Shown here piece after piece: positions 23,382 through 32,582 of a stretch of DNA of 35,973 nucleotides; positions within the stretch are counted from its first letter, which is position 1, and the number at the start of each line of letters is the position of its first letter. A model generated the notes under the pieces. The model had not been told where the DNA came from. It saw only the letters and a program-made list of their open reading frames with translations, and ran no database searches. The stretch is from the NCBI GenBank assembly GCA_020432045.1, contig JAGQHB010000085.1, positions 1-35,973 of the forward strand, in the 5' to 3' direction. This stretch comes from Dehalococcoidia bacterium. GTDB lineage: Bacteria; Chloroflexota; Dehalococcoidia; Tepidiformales; Tepidiformaceae. A program made the position numbers and the translations under genes.

Positions 23382-23877
23382 GCCTCTCCTCACCGACGAC
23401 CGGGTTCGCGAGATCCTCGCCGAGCCCAAGGCGATCACTGAGGCTGAGTACCGCAGCCTGAGCCGGAAGGGCCGACGAAAGTCGAACCGCGCGTTCACCG
23501 AGATGACACTCGAGTTTACGTCCGAATCTGGCGCGTTCCGCATCCATGCCCAGCGCCACGTTTCCAATGCTCTACAATTCGCGATCCAGCTCATGTACAT
23601 CGACCCTGATGGCAACGAATACCGTTTGCTACGGCACGCGGGGCGCAGCGGGCCCCATACGAATGAACTCGAACGACAGGAACGCCGGGCTGATACTCGT
23701 GTTGGCGACCGCTTCCGAATCAATCGCCTGACCGAGCGCTACCAGGCGAGCCAGTACGAGGAGGACGGGTACGCTGAGAGCGCCGGCATTCAGTTCGCCG
23801 ACTTCGATTCAGCCCTGCGCACGCTCTGCGAAGAGGCACACATCACCTGGCCCACCCAACAGGGCCAGTTGCTTTAG
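23374..23877 (+). CDS. Unknown protein of the defence operon (B)
   Basis: 167 aa. The N-terminus is helical and basic (ILAEPKAITEAEYRSLSRKG, RRKSNRAF), then β-rich EMTLEFTSESGAFRIHAQRH and LQFAIQLMYIDPDGNEYRLL, and a conserved-looking HTNELE-x-Q segment. It starts eight bases inside the previous gene and is followed 11 bp later by the DUF1828 gene. Genes of this size and layout often precede DUF1828 proteins, suggesting a functional pair. Function unknown. Confidence 0.8.
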   Translation: MAKPLLTDDRVREILAEPKAITEAEYRSLSRKGRRKSNRAFTEMTLEFTSESGAFRIHAQRHVSNALQFAIQLMYIDPDGNEYRLLRHAGRSGPHTNELERQERRADTRVGDRFRINRLTERYQASQYEEDGYAESAGIQFADFDSALRTLCEEAHITWPTQQGQLL

Positions 23878-23888
23878 GGGGCAGGACC

Positions 23889-24668
23889 ATGGACACATCG
23901 ACTATTGCCACTGAGTTCAAGGAGAAGTTCTGCTCGTCGGTGAACCTGAGGCAGGAGAGCCTCACGCGCTACTTTGTAGACACGCCGTTTCTGCTTCCGG
24001 GCGGCGACCACCTGCCGGTGATTCTCGAGGAGACCCCTGCGGGCCTGCGGCTGACCGATGACGGTGAGACGTTCATGCAGCTCGCCTTGTTGATACCTAA
24101 CTTCGACCAGGGGAACCGCTGGAAGGCGCTCCAGGATGCTCTGGAGGCCCGTCGGGTACGCCACGCCGAGGGGGTCCTCAGTATCGATGTCCCCGACGGA
24201 CTCTATGCCGAATCGCTCAGCAGCTTCGTCCAGGCGCTCACCGAGGTGATGGAGTTTCGTCGGTGGACTCGTGAGGCAGTCCGCGACACCTTCCGTGAGG
24301 ATGCCGAGTCGCTCGTCGCGGCGCTGCCGGAGGAACTCGTCCCGGCAAAGGAATTCGGCTATAGCGAACCGGAGTTCGATAGCGCGGGCCTCTACACAGT
24401 GGACGCCCTTATCCGGCCGGCGCAGAGTGCCAGGGATGTCGTCGTCATGTTCGTAGGCAACAACGACCAGTGCCGCGACGCGACCATTACGCTGCTCCAG
24501 TGGGAGCGGTGGAACCGGCCCCACGACTCGATTGTCCTATTCCGCGACGAAGAAGAGATTGCCCGAAAGCCCCGCGCCCAACTCGGGGACATTGCGGAGA
24601 AGAGCTTTTCCAGCCTTTCGGTGGCCCGGGAACGCTTACCACGCTGGCTGGAAGAGCACGCCTCATGA
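23889..24668 (+). CDS. DUF1828/DUF1829 protein
   Basis: 259 aa. The N-terminal DUF1828 block shows VNLRQESLTRYFVDTPFLLP, then LEETPAGLRLTDDGETFMQL. The C-terminal part (AQSARDVVVMFVGNNDQCRD, then IVLFRDEEEIARKPRAQLGD) fits DUF1829. Such proteins occur in prophages and defence loci without a known activity. Its stop overlaps the DUF1156 methylase ATG (ATGA), so it is translated together with the modification enzyme. Confidence 0.85.
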   Translation: MDTSTIATEFKEKFCSSVNLRQESLTRYFVDTPFLLPGGDHLPVILEETPAGLRLTDDGETFMQLALLIPNFDQGNRWKALQDALEARRVRHAEGVLSIDVPDGLYAESLSSFVQALTEVMEFRRWTREAVRDTFREDAESLVAALPEELVPAKEFGYSEPEFDSAGLYTVDALIRPAQSARDVVVMFVGNNDQCRDATITLLQWERWNRPHDSIVLFRDEEEIARKPRAQLGDIAEKSFSSLSVARERLPRWLEEHAS

Positions 24669-27529
24669 CTGAACGACGCAAGCGCCTGATCGAGGTGGCT
24701 TTCCCGCTGGAGGAGGTGTCGGAGCACTCGCGGCGGGAGAAGAACGTGCGGCACGGGCACATCTCGACGCTGCACATCTGGTGGGCGCGGCGGCCGCTGG
24801 CAGCCTGCCGGGCGTTCATCTACGCCTCGCTGGTCGACGACCCGCCGAGCGAGGCGGAGCGCGAGGAGCTGCTGAAGGAAGTCGCCGACATCGCCAGCTG
24901 GGACGCCGTGCGCAAGCCCGACGAGGTGGTGCGACCGCAGGCGAAGGGCGGCAGCGGGTTGACCGGCGCCCAGCTGCTGGAGCGGGCCCGCGAGCGCATC
25001 CTGCGCGACAACGGCGGCAAGGCGCCGCGCTTGCTCGATCCGTTCGCCGGCGGCGGCGCTATCCCCCTTGAAGCGCTGCGGCTGGGCTGCGAGGTGGAAG
25101 CGAGCGACCTGAACCCGGTGGCCGTGCTGATCCTGAAGGGGACCGTGGAATATCCGCAGAAGTACGGCCGCCCGCTGGCCGAGCAACGCGAGAAGCGCCC
25201 CGACGACTGCGCCGGCGTGGACGGCCAGGTGCCGCAGTACATCCGCGACGCGGGCGGTAGCGCGCAATCGAGCTTTGGTGAAGGCGACGCCGTTGCGGCG
25301 TACGAGAAGAACCCGCTGGCCGCCGACGTGCGCTACTGGGGCAACTGGATGCTGGAGAAGGCACGCGAAGAACTGGCCGAGTTCTATCCGGCAGACCCCG
25401 ATGGCAGCGTGCCGGTGGCGTACCTGTGGAGCCGGACGGTGCCCTGCCCGAGCTGCGGCGCCGAGATGCCCCTCATCCGCCAGTACTGGCTGGCGCGCAA
25501 GGATAAGAAAAAGGTGGCGCTGCAGCCCGTGATCGACCGGGCGAACAAGCGCGTGGACTTCGAAGTCGTTGAAGGGCCAAACGTCAGTGGTGACCCAGGG
25601 GAAGCGACGACATCCCGAGGTGACACGCTGTGTCTGGTTTGCAGTCAGACCGTGAAGGCGGCCTATGTACGTGATGCCGGCATGCAAGGTCGAATGTCGG
25701 CGATTCCGACTGCGGTCGTCCTTGAGGCCAAAGGCGCCGGTGGGAAGCGTTATCGGGCGGACTTGGACATCGATCGGCAGGCGTATCAGAAAGCGGTCTC
25801 CCGCCTCGCCGAGATGGAGCGCGACCATGATGGCGACCTCCCTCTCGTTCCTGACGAGCCGATGCCGAGGCACCTGACTGGCGGCGTCATCACAGCGTTT
25901 GGATACGACACGTTCGGCAAGCTGTTCAACGCGCGGCAGATGGTGGCGCTGACCACCTTCGCCCGCCTCGTCCGCGAGGCCCACGCAGAGATGGAGGCCG
26001 CCGGCCTCGGCGATGGGTACGCGAAGGCGGTAGTGTCGTACTTGGGGCTAGCTGTGGATCGCCTTGCGGACTACAACAGCACGTTGGCCCGGTGGGTCAG
26101 TTCCGGCGAGTTCACTGCGGGAACATTCGCTCGTCAGGCGCTCCCGATGGTTTGGGACTACTCCGAGGTCTGCCCAATGCAGGTCACCGCGGGTGCATTT
26201 CCTGGTGCTGTTGAATGGATCGCGCTGATCATCGGCGCCGAGGCGTTCGACGCCGCCTCGGCGATCGTCGTCCAACGGGATGCACGGTTGACGTCATCGG
26301 GATTCTCGGCTGTTGTGACAGATCCGCCGTACTATGACGCGATCAACTACGCCGACCTATCGGACTTCTTCTACGTATGGGCGAAACGCTCCCTGGGCGG
26401 CATTGTGACTGATGCACTCGCCTTGCCCCTCACGCCGAAACGGGAACAGGCGGTGATGAACGTCTACTCCAGCGGTGGAGGAGGCAAGGACGCGGCGCGC
26501 AAGCACTACGTGGATTCCATGGCAGAGTCATTCGGGGCCATGTCCAACTCCCTTGAGGCAGACGGGATGGTCTCGGTCGTCTTCGCCCACACCGACCCCG
26601 ACGCCTGGGCCACTCTAATCGACGGTCTGCTCGCGGCTAACCTCGTGCCCGATGCCAGCTGGCCGATCGACACCGAACGCGGCGACAAGGTGTCGAATCT
26701 CGGGCAAGCCCGTCTAAAAACCTCAGTCTGGATGGCCTGCCGCCCCCGCAAACCGGATGCGGGCCCGGCGTTCCTTGGTGACCTTCGCGAAGAGCTGCGT
26801 GAGAACATCGAGGGAAAGCTGCTCGACTTCTGGCGGCGCGGCATCCGCGGCGTGGACTTCTTTCTCAGCGCGATCGGTCCAGCGCTCTCCGTCTATGGGC
26901 GTCACACGAAGGTGCTGCGGCCCGACGGCAGCGAGGTCGATGTCCGTGAGTTCCTCGACATTGTCCGGCGCGAATCGACCCGCGTGGCGCTCCAACAGGT
27001 GCTCCAGGGCCAAGACCTCGGCGTCATCGACGAGCCCACGCGCGCATACGTCACCTGGGTCTGGAGCTACGGAAAGGCCGCGCTTGACGCCGGTGAAGCC
27101 ATCGCCCTCTGCCTGGCCACCGGCGCGGACCTTGACGACGTCTCGCGGCCCCACAGCATCGCCGAGCCAGCGAAGGAGAAAAGCAAGAAGGTCTACCGCC
27201 TACGCAGCATCGCTGGCCGGGCCCGCAACGACGAACACCTGGGCCAGGCGAACGGGGCCAAGGCCACGCCACTCATCGACCAGCTCCAATACGGCGCCTG
27301 GCTCTGGAGCACCAACCGCAGCGCCGACCTCGCGAAGTACCGGGCAGAACTCGGCGAACAACGCTGGCACGCCGTCCGCGTCCTCGGCCAGGCCGTCGCC
27401 GACTGCCTCCCCGACAACGACGAGGACCGGCGCATCATCCACGGGATGCTAGGGTCGGGCGCGGCGTCGGGCGCGGCTCCTGTGGCCGCGCCAGCGACCT
27501 CCCAAGGACGATTGGAGCTGGATCAATGA
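24665..27529 (+). CDS. DUF1156 adenine-specific DNA methylase with zinc ribbon
   Basis: 954 aa. The N-terminal DUF1156 domain has LIEVAFPLEEVSEHSRREK and STLHIWWARRPLAACRAFIY. SAM motif I is DPFAGGG (125-131) with acidic ASDLNPV. A zinc ribbon uses C261/C264 and C323/C326. Catalytic motif IV is DPPYYDAINY from residue 553, typical of N6-adenine methylases. This is the COG1743 type: Zn-ribbon adenine methylase. It likely marks self DNA for the helicase/ATPase/nuclease set. The long insert between motifs I and IV may contact the target. GC content falls noticeably after about 25556, hinting at a mosaic gene. ATG 24665 overlaps the previous stop. Confidence 0.93.
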   Translation: MTERRKRLIEVAFPLEEVSEHSRREKNVRHGHISTLHIWWARRPLAACRAFIYASLVDDPPSEAEREELLKEVADIASWDAVRKPDEVVRPQAKGGSGLTGAQLLERARERILRDNGGKAPRLLDPFAGGGAIPLEALRLGCEVEASDLNPVAVLILKGTVEYPQKYGRPLAEQREKRPDDCAGVDGQVPQYIRDAGGSAQSSFGEGDAVAAYEKNPLAADVRYWGNWMLEKAREELAEFYPADPDGSVPVAYLWSRTVPCPSCGAEMPLIRQYWLARKDKKKVALQPVIDRANKRVDFEVVEGPNVSGDPGEATTSRGDTLCLVCSQTVKAAYVRDAGMQGRMSAIPTAVVLEAKGAGGKRYRADLDIDRQAYQKAVSRLAEMERDHDGDLPLVPDEPMPRHLTGGVITAFGYDTFGKLFNARQMVALTTFARLVREAHAEMEAAGLGDGYAKAVVSYLGLAVDRLADYNSTLARWVSSGEFTAGTFARQALPMVWDYSEVCPMQVTAGAFPGAVEWIALIIGAEAFDAASAIVVQRDARLTSSGFSAVVTDPPYYDAINYADLSDFFYVWAKRSLGGIVTDALALPLTPKREQAVMNVYSSGGGGKDAARKHYVDSMAESFGAMSNSLEADGMVSVVFAHTDPDAWATLIDGLLAANLVPDASWPIDTERGDKVSNLGQARLKTSVWMACRPRKPDAGPAFLGDLREELRENIEGKLLDFWRRGIRGVDFFLSAIGPALSVYGRHTKVLRPDGSEVDVREFLDIVRRESTRVALQQVLQGQDLGVIDEPTRAYVTWVWSYGKAALDAGEAIALCLATGADLDDVSRPHSIAEPAKEKSKKVYRLRSIAGRARNDEHLGQANGAKATPLIDQLQYGAWLWSTNRSADLAKYRAELGEQRWHAVRVLGQAVADCLPDNDEDRRIIHGMLGSGAASGAAPVAAPATSQGRLELDQ

Positions 27530-27783
27530 GTGAACCGTGGCACCTGCCGGCACAGGACTGGGCCCACGCAAGGGACAGTCCTGGCCACCACCGAATTCTT
27601 GAGGTTTATCGCCACAGCTGGCATCTCGAGGCCCACTGCCTGCCTGGTGAAACTGTTTGGCACTGCACGGCCGTTGCCGAGGGTATCACACCGCTCGAGG
27701 ACACCATCACCGCCGCGTTTGATGACCCGGAGCCCGCAGTGCAACGTTGCTATGCCATGGCGGATGCCCGAATGGAAACCTAG
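27526..27783 (+). CDS. Small unknown protein between methylase and ATPase, 85 aa
   Basis: It starts SEPWHLPAQDWAHARD, is rich in His, Trp and acidic residues (HRILEVYRHSWHLEAHCLPG), and ends PEPAVQRCYAMADARMET. ATG 27526 overlaps the methylase stop (ATGA). A competing overlapping frame (27530-27805) is Arg/Pro-rich and looks like a shadow. No family is recognised. Its place between methylase and ATPase suggests an adaptor. Confidence 0.6.
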   Translation: MSEPWHLPAQDWAHARDSPGHHRILEVYRHSWHLEAHCLPGETVWHCTAVAEGITPLEDTITAAFDDPEPAVQRCYAMADARMET

Positions 27784-27820
27784 ACTCGCGTTCTCCTCGA
27801 GCTGATCTGGAGGAATATCC

Positions 27821-30800
27821 ATGCCCCCCACAGAAACCCTCAGCAACTTCGCCGCCCTCAGCGAGGGCATCAAACGCTACACAGACGCCATGCGTCTGTT
27901 CATCCGCGAGAAGCTCATCGCGAGGTATCCAGAGACCTGGTTCGAGACTGGCGTTCTCAAGAACCTGAATGAGGGCCAGCGCCGAAACCTCCAGCGGGAG
28001 TTGAAGGGGCGGGTGGACCTCAAGCCCGCCGAGAAGCTGGATCTGCTCGATCCGAATCACTTCGGCCGCATCATCGAGCGCGAGTTTCGTGGGGCGTTCG
28101 ACGGCGTTTTCGGCGAGTTCAATCAGGCGCAGTCCTACCTGAACCAGGCAACGAACGCTCGGAATCGCAACATGGCGCATTCACGAAGCGGCGACATCCT
28201 CAAAGATGATGCGCTCGAAGGGCTACGGGCGATGCAAAAGCTGCTCGAAGCCGCAAGCCTGCCAGAGGCTGAAGAAGTGCGGAAGCTCTGGGAGCGTGTG
28301 AACGCCGGTGGCTCAGAAACTGCCGTAGCTGAACCAGAAGTCACACCGAAGGCGCCAGCCGCGGCCCAGCCAGCACCGAAAGATGCGCTGCCGTACTGGT
28401 GGCAGGTCACCGAACCGTGGGACGGCTTCAAGAACCCCAACGCTATCGACGAAGGGCTGTTTGCCGCGACCCTCGGCGCCGTGCATGCCGGCAGCGCCAG
28501 GCCCGAATACCAGGACGCGACCCGCTTCTTCGAACACACCTACTTCACACAGCAACTTAAGCAGACCATCGCCGACGTTCTCAGTCGCATGGGCGGCGGT
28601 GACGGAGCGAGCGTCACCGAGATGCAGACGCCTTTCGGCGGCGGGAAGACCCATGCCCTCCTGGCGCTCTACCACCTCGTCAGCCATCCGGATGAGTCGC
28701 TCGCTGTCCCGGGCGTTGAGGAGGCTCTTTCCGGGATCGCAGTGCCGCATGGGGCAAGTGTCGCCGTCATCGACGGCGGCGAGATGGGTGTCGAGGAGCA
28801 GCTGAAGGAAGACCAGACTTCGGTCTCGACGCTTTGGGGCGAGATTGCCTATCAGCTCGATCCGGTTGCCTACCGGAAACATGTCCAGGCCTCGGACGAT
28901 AAGGGCGAGGCTCCGGGCAACGCCGCTTACCGGGCTGTGCTGGAAGCAGCGTCGCCGGCGCTGATCCTCATCGACGAGCTGATCAGCTACCTGGTCAAGC
29001 TCAAGTTCTCGAACTCCAGGCGGACCATGAACCTCTACCGGCAGACGGTTCAGTTCATGCAGGAGTTCATGCAGGAAGCGGGCAACGTCCCAGGCGTGTG
29101 CGTGGTCGTCACCTTGCCCAAGAGCCAGCAGGAGTTCGGCGGCATCGACCCTGAGCAGTTGCAGCGGGAGCTGGGCATCGTGGACGAGATCAAGCCGCGC
29201 GCGGACCGCGTGGTCTCGAAGCGCACCCCGGTCTCCGACGAGGAGGTCTACACACTCCTCAGCAAGCGCCTCTTCAAGCGCCCTGACCCGGCGGAGGTGA
29301 ACCGCGTCATCGATGCGTACTACCAGGCCTACGAAGCGGGTCGTGAAAAGGGCTTCTACGACCCGAATGTCTTCACCACCGACTACCGGCGTCAGATGGT
29401 GGAAGCCTACCCGTTCCACCCGGAGTTCGTCGACGTGCTCTACAAGAAGTGGGGAGCCCAGGGCGACTTCCCCCGCACGCGCACCGTATTGCAGCTGCTC
29501 GCCAATGTTGTCGCCGACCAGTGGGCTACCAAGAGGCATGCCTACCTCATCCAGTCGGCTCATGTGAACCTCGAGCGCGAGCGCATCCGCACGAAGATCC
29601 TCAGCGCGATCGGTGCGAGCGTGGCCAACGACTCGGTCGTAGCTGCCGACATCATCGGCGGAGACGCCCACGCCGACGGTTTCGACGAGCGGCAGTCGGG
29701 GATGTACCAGGACCACAAAATTGCTCGCGGCGTGGCAACGACCTTGCTGTTGCATTCGGCCGGCGGCCAACTTCGTGCAGGCGCGCTGCCGTCGGACATC
29801 CGCATAGGCACGGTGTCGCCGCTCATCGGTCCCGAGTATCCCGACGAAGTAATCGCCGAGCTGGAGGAGACTCTCTGGTACGTCCACCGCAGCGGCGAGC
29901 TGCTCCAGTTCCAGTCGAAGCAGAACCTCTATCGCCGCATCGCCGAGACGGCACAGACTCAATCGCCACACCAGGTTACCGAGAAGCTGCACCAGGTCAT
30001 GACAGCCGCGGCGGGCAGCGGTGAGGGCTTCCGTGTGCTCCAGTGGGCAGGCGAGGACGGTGCGATTCCGGATGCTCCTGAGCCAGCGGTGGCGATTCTG
30101 GCCCCTGCGCCCACGTATCGCATCTCGGACGACGGAGGTCAGCCCGCCGGACAGGAAAGGGCGGCAATCGAGGGTCTTTGGAACAAGAGTGGCGGCGGAC
30201 TGCGGAGGTGGCGCAACGCCCTCATCCAGGTGGCCCCCGACCGCGAGGCCTGGGACCGCGCCGAACAGGCCACGCGCGAGGTGATGGCCTACGAGACCGT
30301 GCTCTCGGGTAAGGGTTCCGGTGAACTATCGGAAGGCGAGAAGAAGGACCTCCAGGCGCGCAAGCGGGACAAAGAGCAGAGCCTGCGCACGAGCCTGGTG
30401 ACCGCCTACCGCTGGGTGTTTTATCCAGGCGACGAGGGAAAACTCGAGTCAATCGCGCTCCCGACCGCTACCGCAAACGAAACCATCGCCCGGCGCGTCG
30501 TGGATCGACTCGAGAGCCACGACTACGGGTCACCGAAAATCCTCCGGGCCATAAGCGCGATGTTCTTCCAGGCCAAGATCCAGCCGCGGGTCTGGGAAGA
30601 CGCCGGCACCGAGCTGGAGGTTGGCGAACTCGTGCGCCGCTTCTCGGAGTGGACGTTCCTCCCAATCCTGCCCGATCGAGTGGGGACGATTCGTGCCTGC
30701 ATCAGCGACGGCATTGACAAGGGCGCCTGGGCACTCGCATATGGCATCCCCGGCCAGGCGCGACGACTTATCGAAAAGCCGGGCGAGCTGAACGCTATCC

Positions 30801-31225
30801 CCGACCTCCTCGATGGCGCCAGCTTCCTGGTGCGCGACGAACTGCTGGAGCTGTACCGCGAGCAATTCGGCAGGGTCGATGAATCCCAGGATCCGAAGCC
30901 CCCCGAGCCGCCCGTGGGTGGTGGCCAGGGTGGCGGCGCCAGCGGCGGACCCGGCGGAGGCACTGGTGGCGGAGTTCAGACGCCGGTCCCTCAGCCCGCC
31001 ACACGCCACTCGCGGGTCCGCATCCGTGTCACCGACATGCCAGTCGCTAAGAGCACCAACCTGCAGCCCTACCTCTGGAAGGTCCTCCAGGGCGTCGACA
31101 TTGACACGAAGCTGAGCATCACGGTCGAGGTCGAAAGCGCTGCCGGGGTTCCGGAGGACGTGCTCAACGGCCGAATTGTCGAGGGGCTGGAGCAACTGGG
31201 GATACAGGTGGAGTGGGAGGCGTAG
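27821..31225 (+). CDS. DUF499 AAA+ ATPase with N-terminal Swt1-type HEPN domain
   Basis: 1134 aa. The N-terminus (about 8-140) is helical and ends with ARNRNMAHS, giving the HEPN ribonuclease motif R114-N115-x4-H120, as in Swt1-type HEPN domains. The DUF499 ATPase (COG1483 type) follows: Walker A FGGGKTHAL (272-280), Walker B LILIDEL with D385/E386. Residues near 1030-1055 are a Gly-rich linker, then a conserved C-terminal α/β domain (LQPYLWKVLQGVDIDTKLSI). Large ATPases of this family pair with DUF1156 methylases. The likely role is a switch or translocase in target sensing. ATG 27821 has GGAGG seven bases upstream. Confidence 0.9.
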   Translation: MPPTETLSNFAALSEGIKRYTDAMRLFIREKLIARYPETWFETGVLKNLNEGQRRNLQRELKGRVDLKPAEKLDLLDPNHFGRIIEREFRGAFDGVFGEFNQAQSYLNQATNARNRNMAHSRSGDILKDDALEGLRAMQKLLEAASLPEAEEVRKLWERVNAGGSETAVAEPEVTPKAPAAAQPAPKDALPYWWQVTEPWDGFKNPNAIDEGLFAATLGAVHAGSARPEYQDATRFFEHTYFTQQLKQTIADVLSRMGGGDGASVTEMQTPFGGGKTHALLALYHLVSHPDESLAVPGVEEALSGIAVPHGASVAVIDGGEMGVEEQLKEDQTSVSTLWGEIAYQLDPVAYRKHVQASDDKGEAPGNAAYRAVLEAASPALILIDELISYLVKLKFSNSRRTMNLYRQTVQFMQEFMQEAGNVPGVCVVVTLPKSQQEFGGIDPEQLQRELGIVDEIKPRADRVVSKRTPVSDEEVYTLLSKRLFKRPDPAEVNRVIDAYYQAYEAGREKGFYDPNVFTTDYRRQMVEAYPFHPEFVDVLYKKWGAQGDFPRTRTVLQLLANVVADQWATKRHAYLIQSAHVNLERERIRTKILSAIGASVANDSVVAADIIGGDAHADGFDERQSGMYQDHKIARGVATTLLLHSAGGQLRAGALPSDIRIGTVSPLIGPEYPDEVIAELEETLWYVHRSGELLQFQSKQNLYRRIAETAQTQSPHQVTEKLHQVMTAAAGSGEGFRVLQWAGEDGAIPDAPEPAVAILAPAPTYRISDDGGQPAGQERAAIEGLWNKSGGGLRRWRNALIQVAPDREAWDRAEQATREVMAYETVLSGKGSGELSEGEKKDLQARKRDKEQSLRTSLVTAYRWVFYPGDEGKLESIALPTATANETIARRVVDRLESHDYGSPKILRAISAMFFQAKIQPRVWEDAGTELEVGELVRRFSEWTFLPILPDRVGTIRACISDGIDKGAWALAYGIPGQARRLIEKPGELNAIPDLLDGASFLVRDELLELYREQFGRVDESQDPKPPEPPVGGGQGGGASGGPGGGTGGGVQTPVPQPATRHSRVRIRVTDMPVAKSTNLQPYLWKVLQGVDIDTKLSITVEVESAAGVPEDVLNGRIVEGLEQLGIQVEWEA

Positions 31226-31229
31226 CGAT

Positions 31230-32582
31230 ATGACCCCTAACCCCGCGTCCCAAACATGGAAGCCGCATGTTGCTCGAGCAGGCCCGTACCGATGGGATGG
31301 CGACACCGCGCCTTCAGAACCAGGCGAGCAAAGGACGAACATCGAGCCATGGCTCGCCGCGCTTGTTCAAGCTGAACATGTAAATCTCCTCGTTGGTAGC
31401 GGGCTTACGACAGCCGTGGCCACGCTCGCAGGCGCTACAACCGTTGACATGGGCTCAGTACCTTTCGAATGCGAACTTGGCAATGTGGTGGATCGAGTGG
31501 TGGTAGAGAGTGCTGGACGAGCGGAACGGGGCGAGCCCAACTTGGAGGATCAAGTCCGGACGGCTCGCGAGTTGATAGCGGGGCTGCGCATCCTCTCCGC
31601 CGACGGCAGCGACCTTAGCGACCGCGCAACTCAGCTGCTCAAGACTTGGGAGACCGAACTGGACGCGCGATTGCGGAGCCTGCTCGGTGGGGTTCTGAAT
31701 ACAGAACGCGAGATCGACGCGGCGCTTCGCTCCGGGACGGCTGATGCAAACCGTATCCGACGCCTCCTCTCCTCCTTCCTCCTAACGTTCGCGAGCCGCG
31801 CAGCCTCGCGGGAACGACTGCATATCTTCACAACGAACTACGACCGCTTGATCGAGTACGGTGGCGATCTTCTTGGTCTGCGGATTCTCGACCGCTTCGT
31901 AGGTCGCCTGGAACCGGTCTTCCGCGCCTCCCGACTTGGTGTCGATTTGCACTACAACCCGCCCGGCATCAGGGGAGAGCCCCGCTACCTCGAAGGAGTC
32001 GTGCGCCTGACCAAGCTCCACGGCTCGGTCGACTGGCGTCAAGGCGAGAGCGGTGTTGGTGGGCCACGCATCGTTAGGGAGGCGCTTCCATTCGGTGCTC
32101 CATCGGATCATCCGGCGCTGCCGTCGAGCCCGCGCGAGGGCCTCATCGTCTACCCCAATCCCGCCAAGGACATCGAGACGCTCGAGTATCCCTATGCTGA
32201 GTTGTTCCGCGACTTCGCGGCCGCCGTCTGCCAACCCAACACCGTGGTCGTGACCTACGGCTATGGATTCGGCGATGACCACATCAATCGAGTTCTGCGG
32301 GACATGCTCACGATTCCATCCACGCACCTCGCGGTTCTCTCATACGACGAAGCTTCAGGCCGCATCGAGCGGTTCGTCGAAGCTGTCAGTCGTGATGAGC
32401 AGTTGACCCTGCTCATTGGCAATCACTTCGGCGACCTGGAGGAGCTCGTCAACTACTATCTCCCGAAACCCGCGATCGACAGCACGACCTGGCGCATGAT
32501 CGAACTCGTCAACCGGCGGACGCCGCATAATGTGCCGGTGCCGCGACACGAACCGGACGACGCCGCGGGTTCGTCAGCATGA
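31230..32582 (+). CDS. SIR2-like domain protein (predicted NADase)
   Basis: 450 aa. SIR2 fold motifs: LLVGSGLT (54-60ish, replacing the usual GAG), FTTNYDRLIE with N203 and D205, KLHGS with catalytic-type H264, and YGYGFGDDHINRVL (343 onward). Residues needed for NAD+ binding and hydrolysis are present. In phage defence, SIR2 proteins paired with HerA ATPases degrade NAD+ on infection. Here herA follows with an ATGA overlap, so they probably form one complex. ATG 31230 is chosen, four bases after the ATPase stop. The frame before it overlaps that gene. An insertion at about 75-190 is helical and unassigned. Confidence 0.9.
   Translation: MTPNPASQTWKPHVARAGPYRWDGDTAPSEPGEQRTNIEPWLAALVQAEHVNLLVGSGLTTAVATLAGATTVDMGSVPFECELGNVVDRVVVESAGRAERGEPNLEDQVRTARELIAGLRILSADGSDLSDRATQLLKTWETELDARLRSLLGGVLNTEREIDAALRSGTADANRIRRLLSSFLLTFASRAASRERLHIFTTNYDRLIEYGGDLLGLRILDRFVGRLEPVFRASRLGVDLHYNPPGIRGEPRYLEGVVRLTKLHGSVDWRQGESGVGGPRIVREALPFGAPSDHPALPSSPREGLIVYPNPAKDIETLEYPYAELFRDFAAAVCQPNTVVVTYGYGFGDDHINRVLRDMLTIPSTHLAVLSYDEASGRIERFVEAVSRDEQLTLLIGNHFGDLEELVNYYLPKPAIDSTTWRMIELVNRRTPHNVPVPRHEPDDAAGSSA

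Noticed and set aside
24392-25984. 530-aa minus-strand open frame
   Set aside because: Antisense to the DUF1828 and DUF1156 genes, with the His/Arg/Leu-rich composition typical of reverse frames in high-GC DNA.
28313-29992. 559-aa minus-strand open frame
   Set aside because: Antisense to the DUF499 gene, whose Walker and HEPN motifs are clear on the plus strand.
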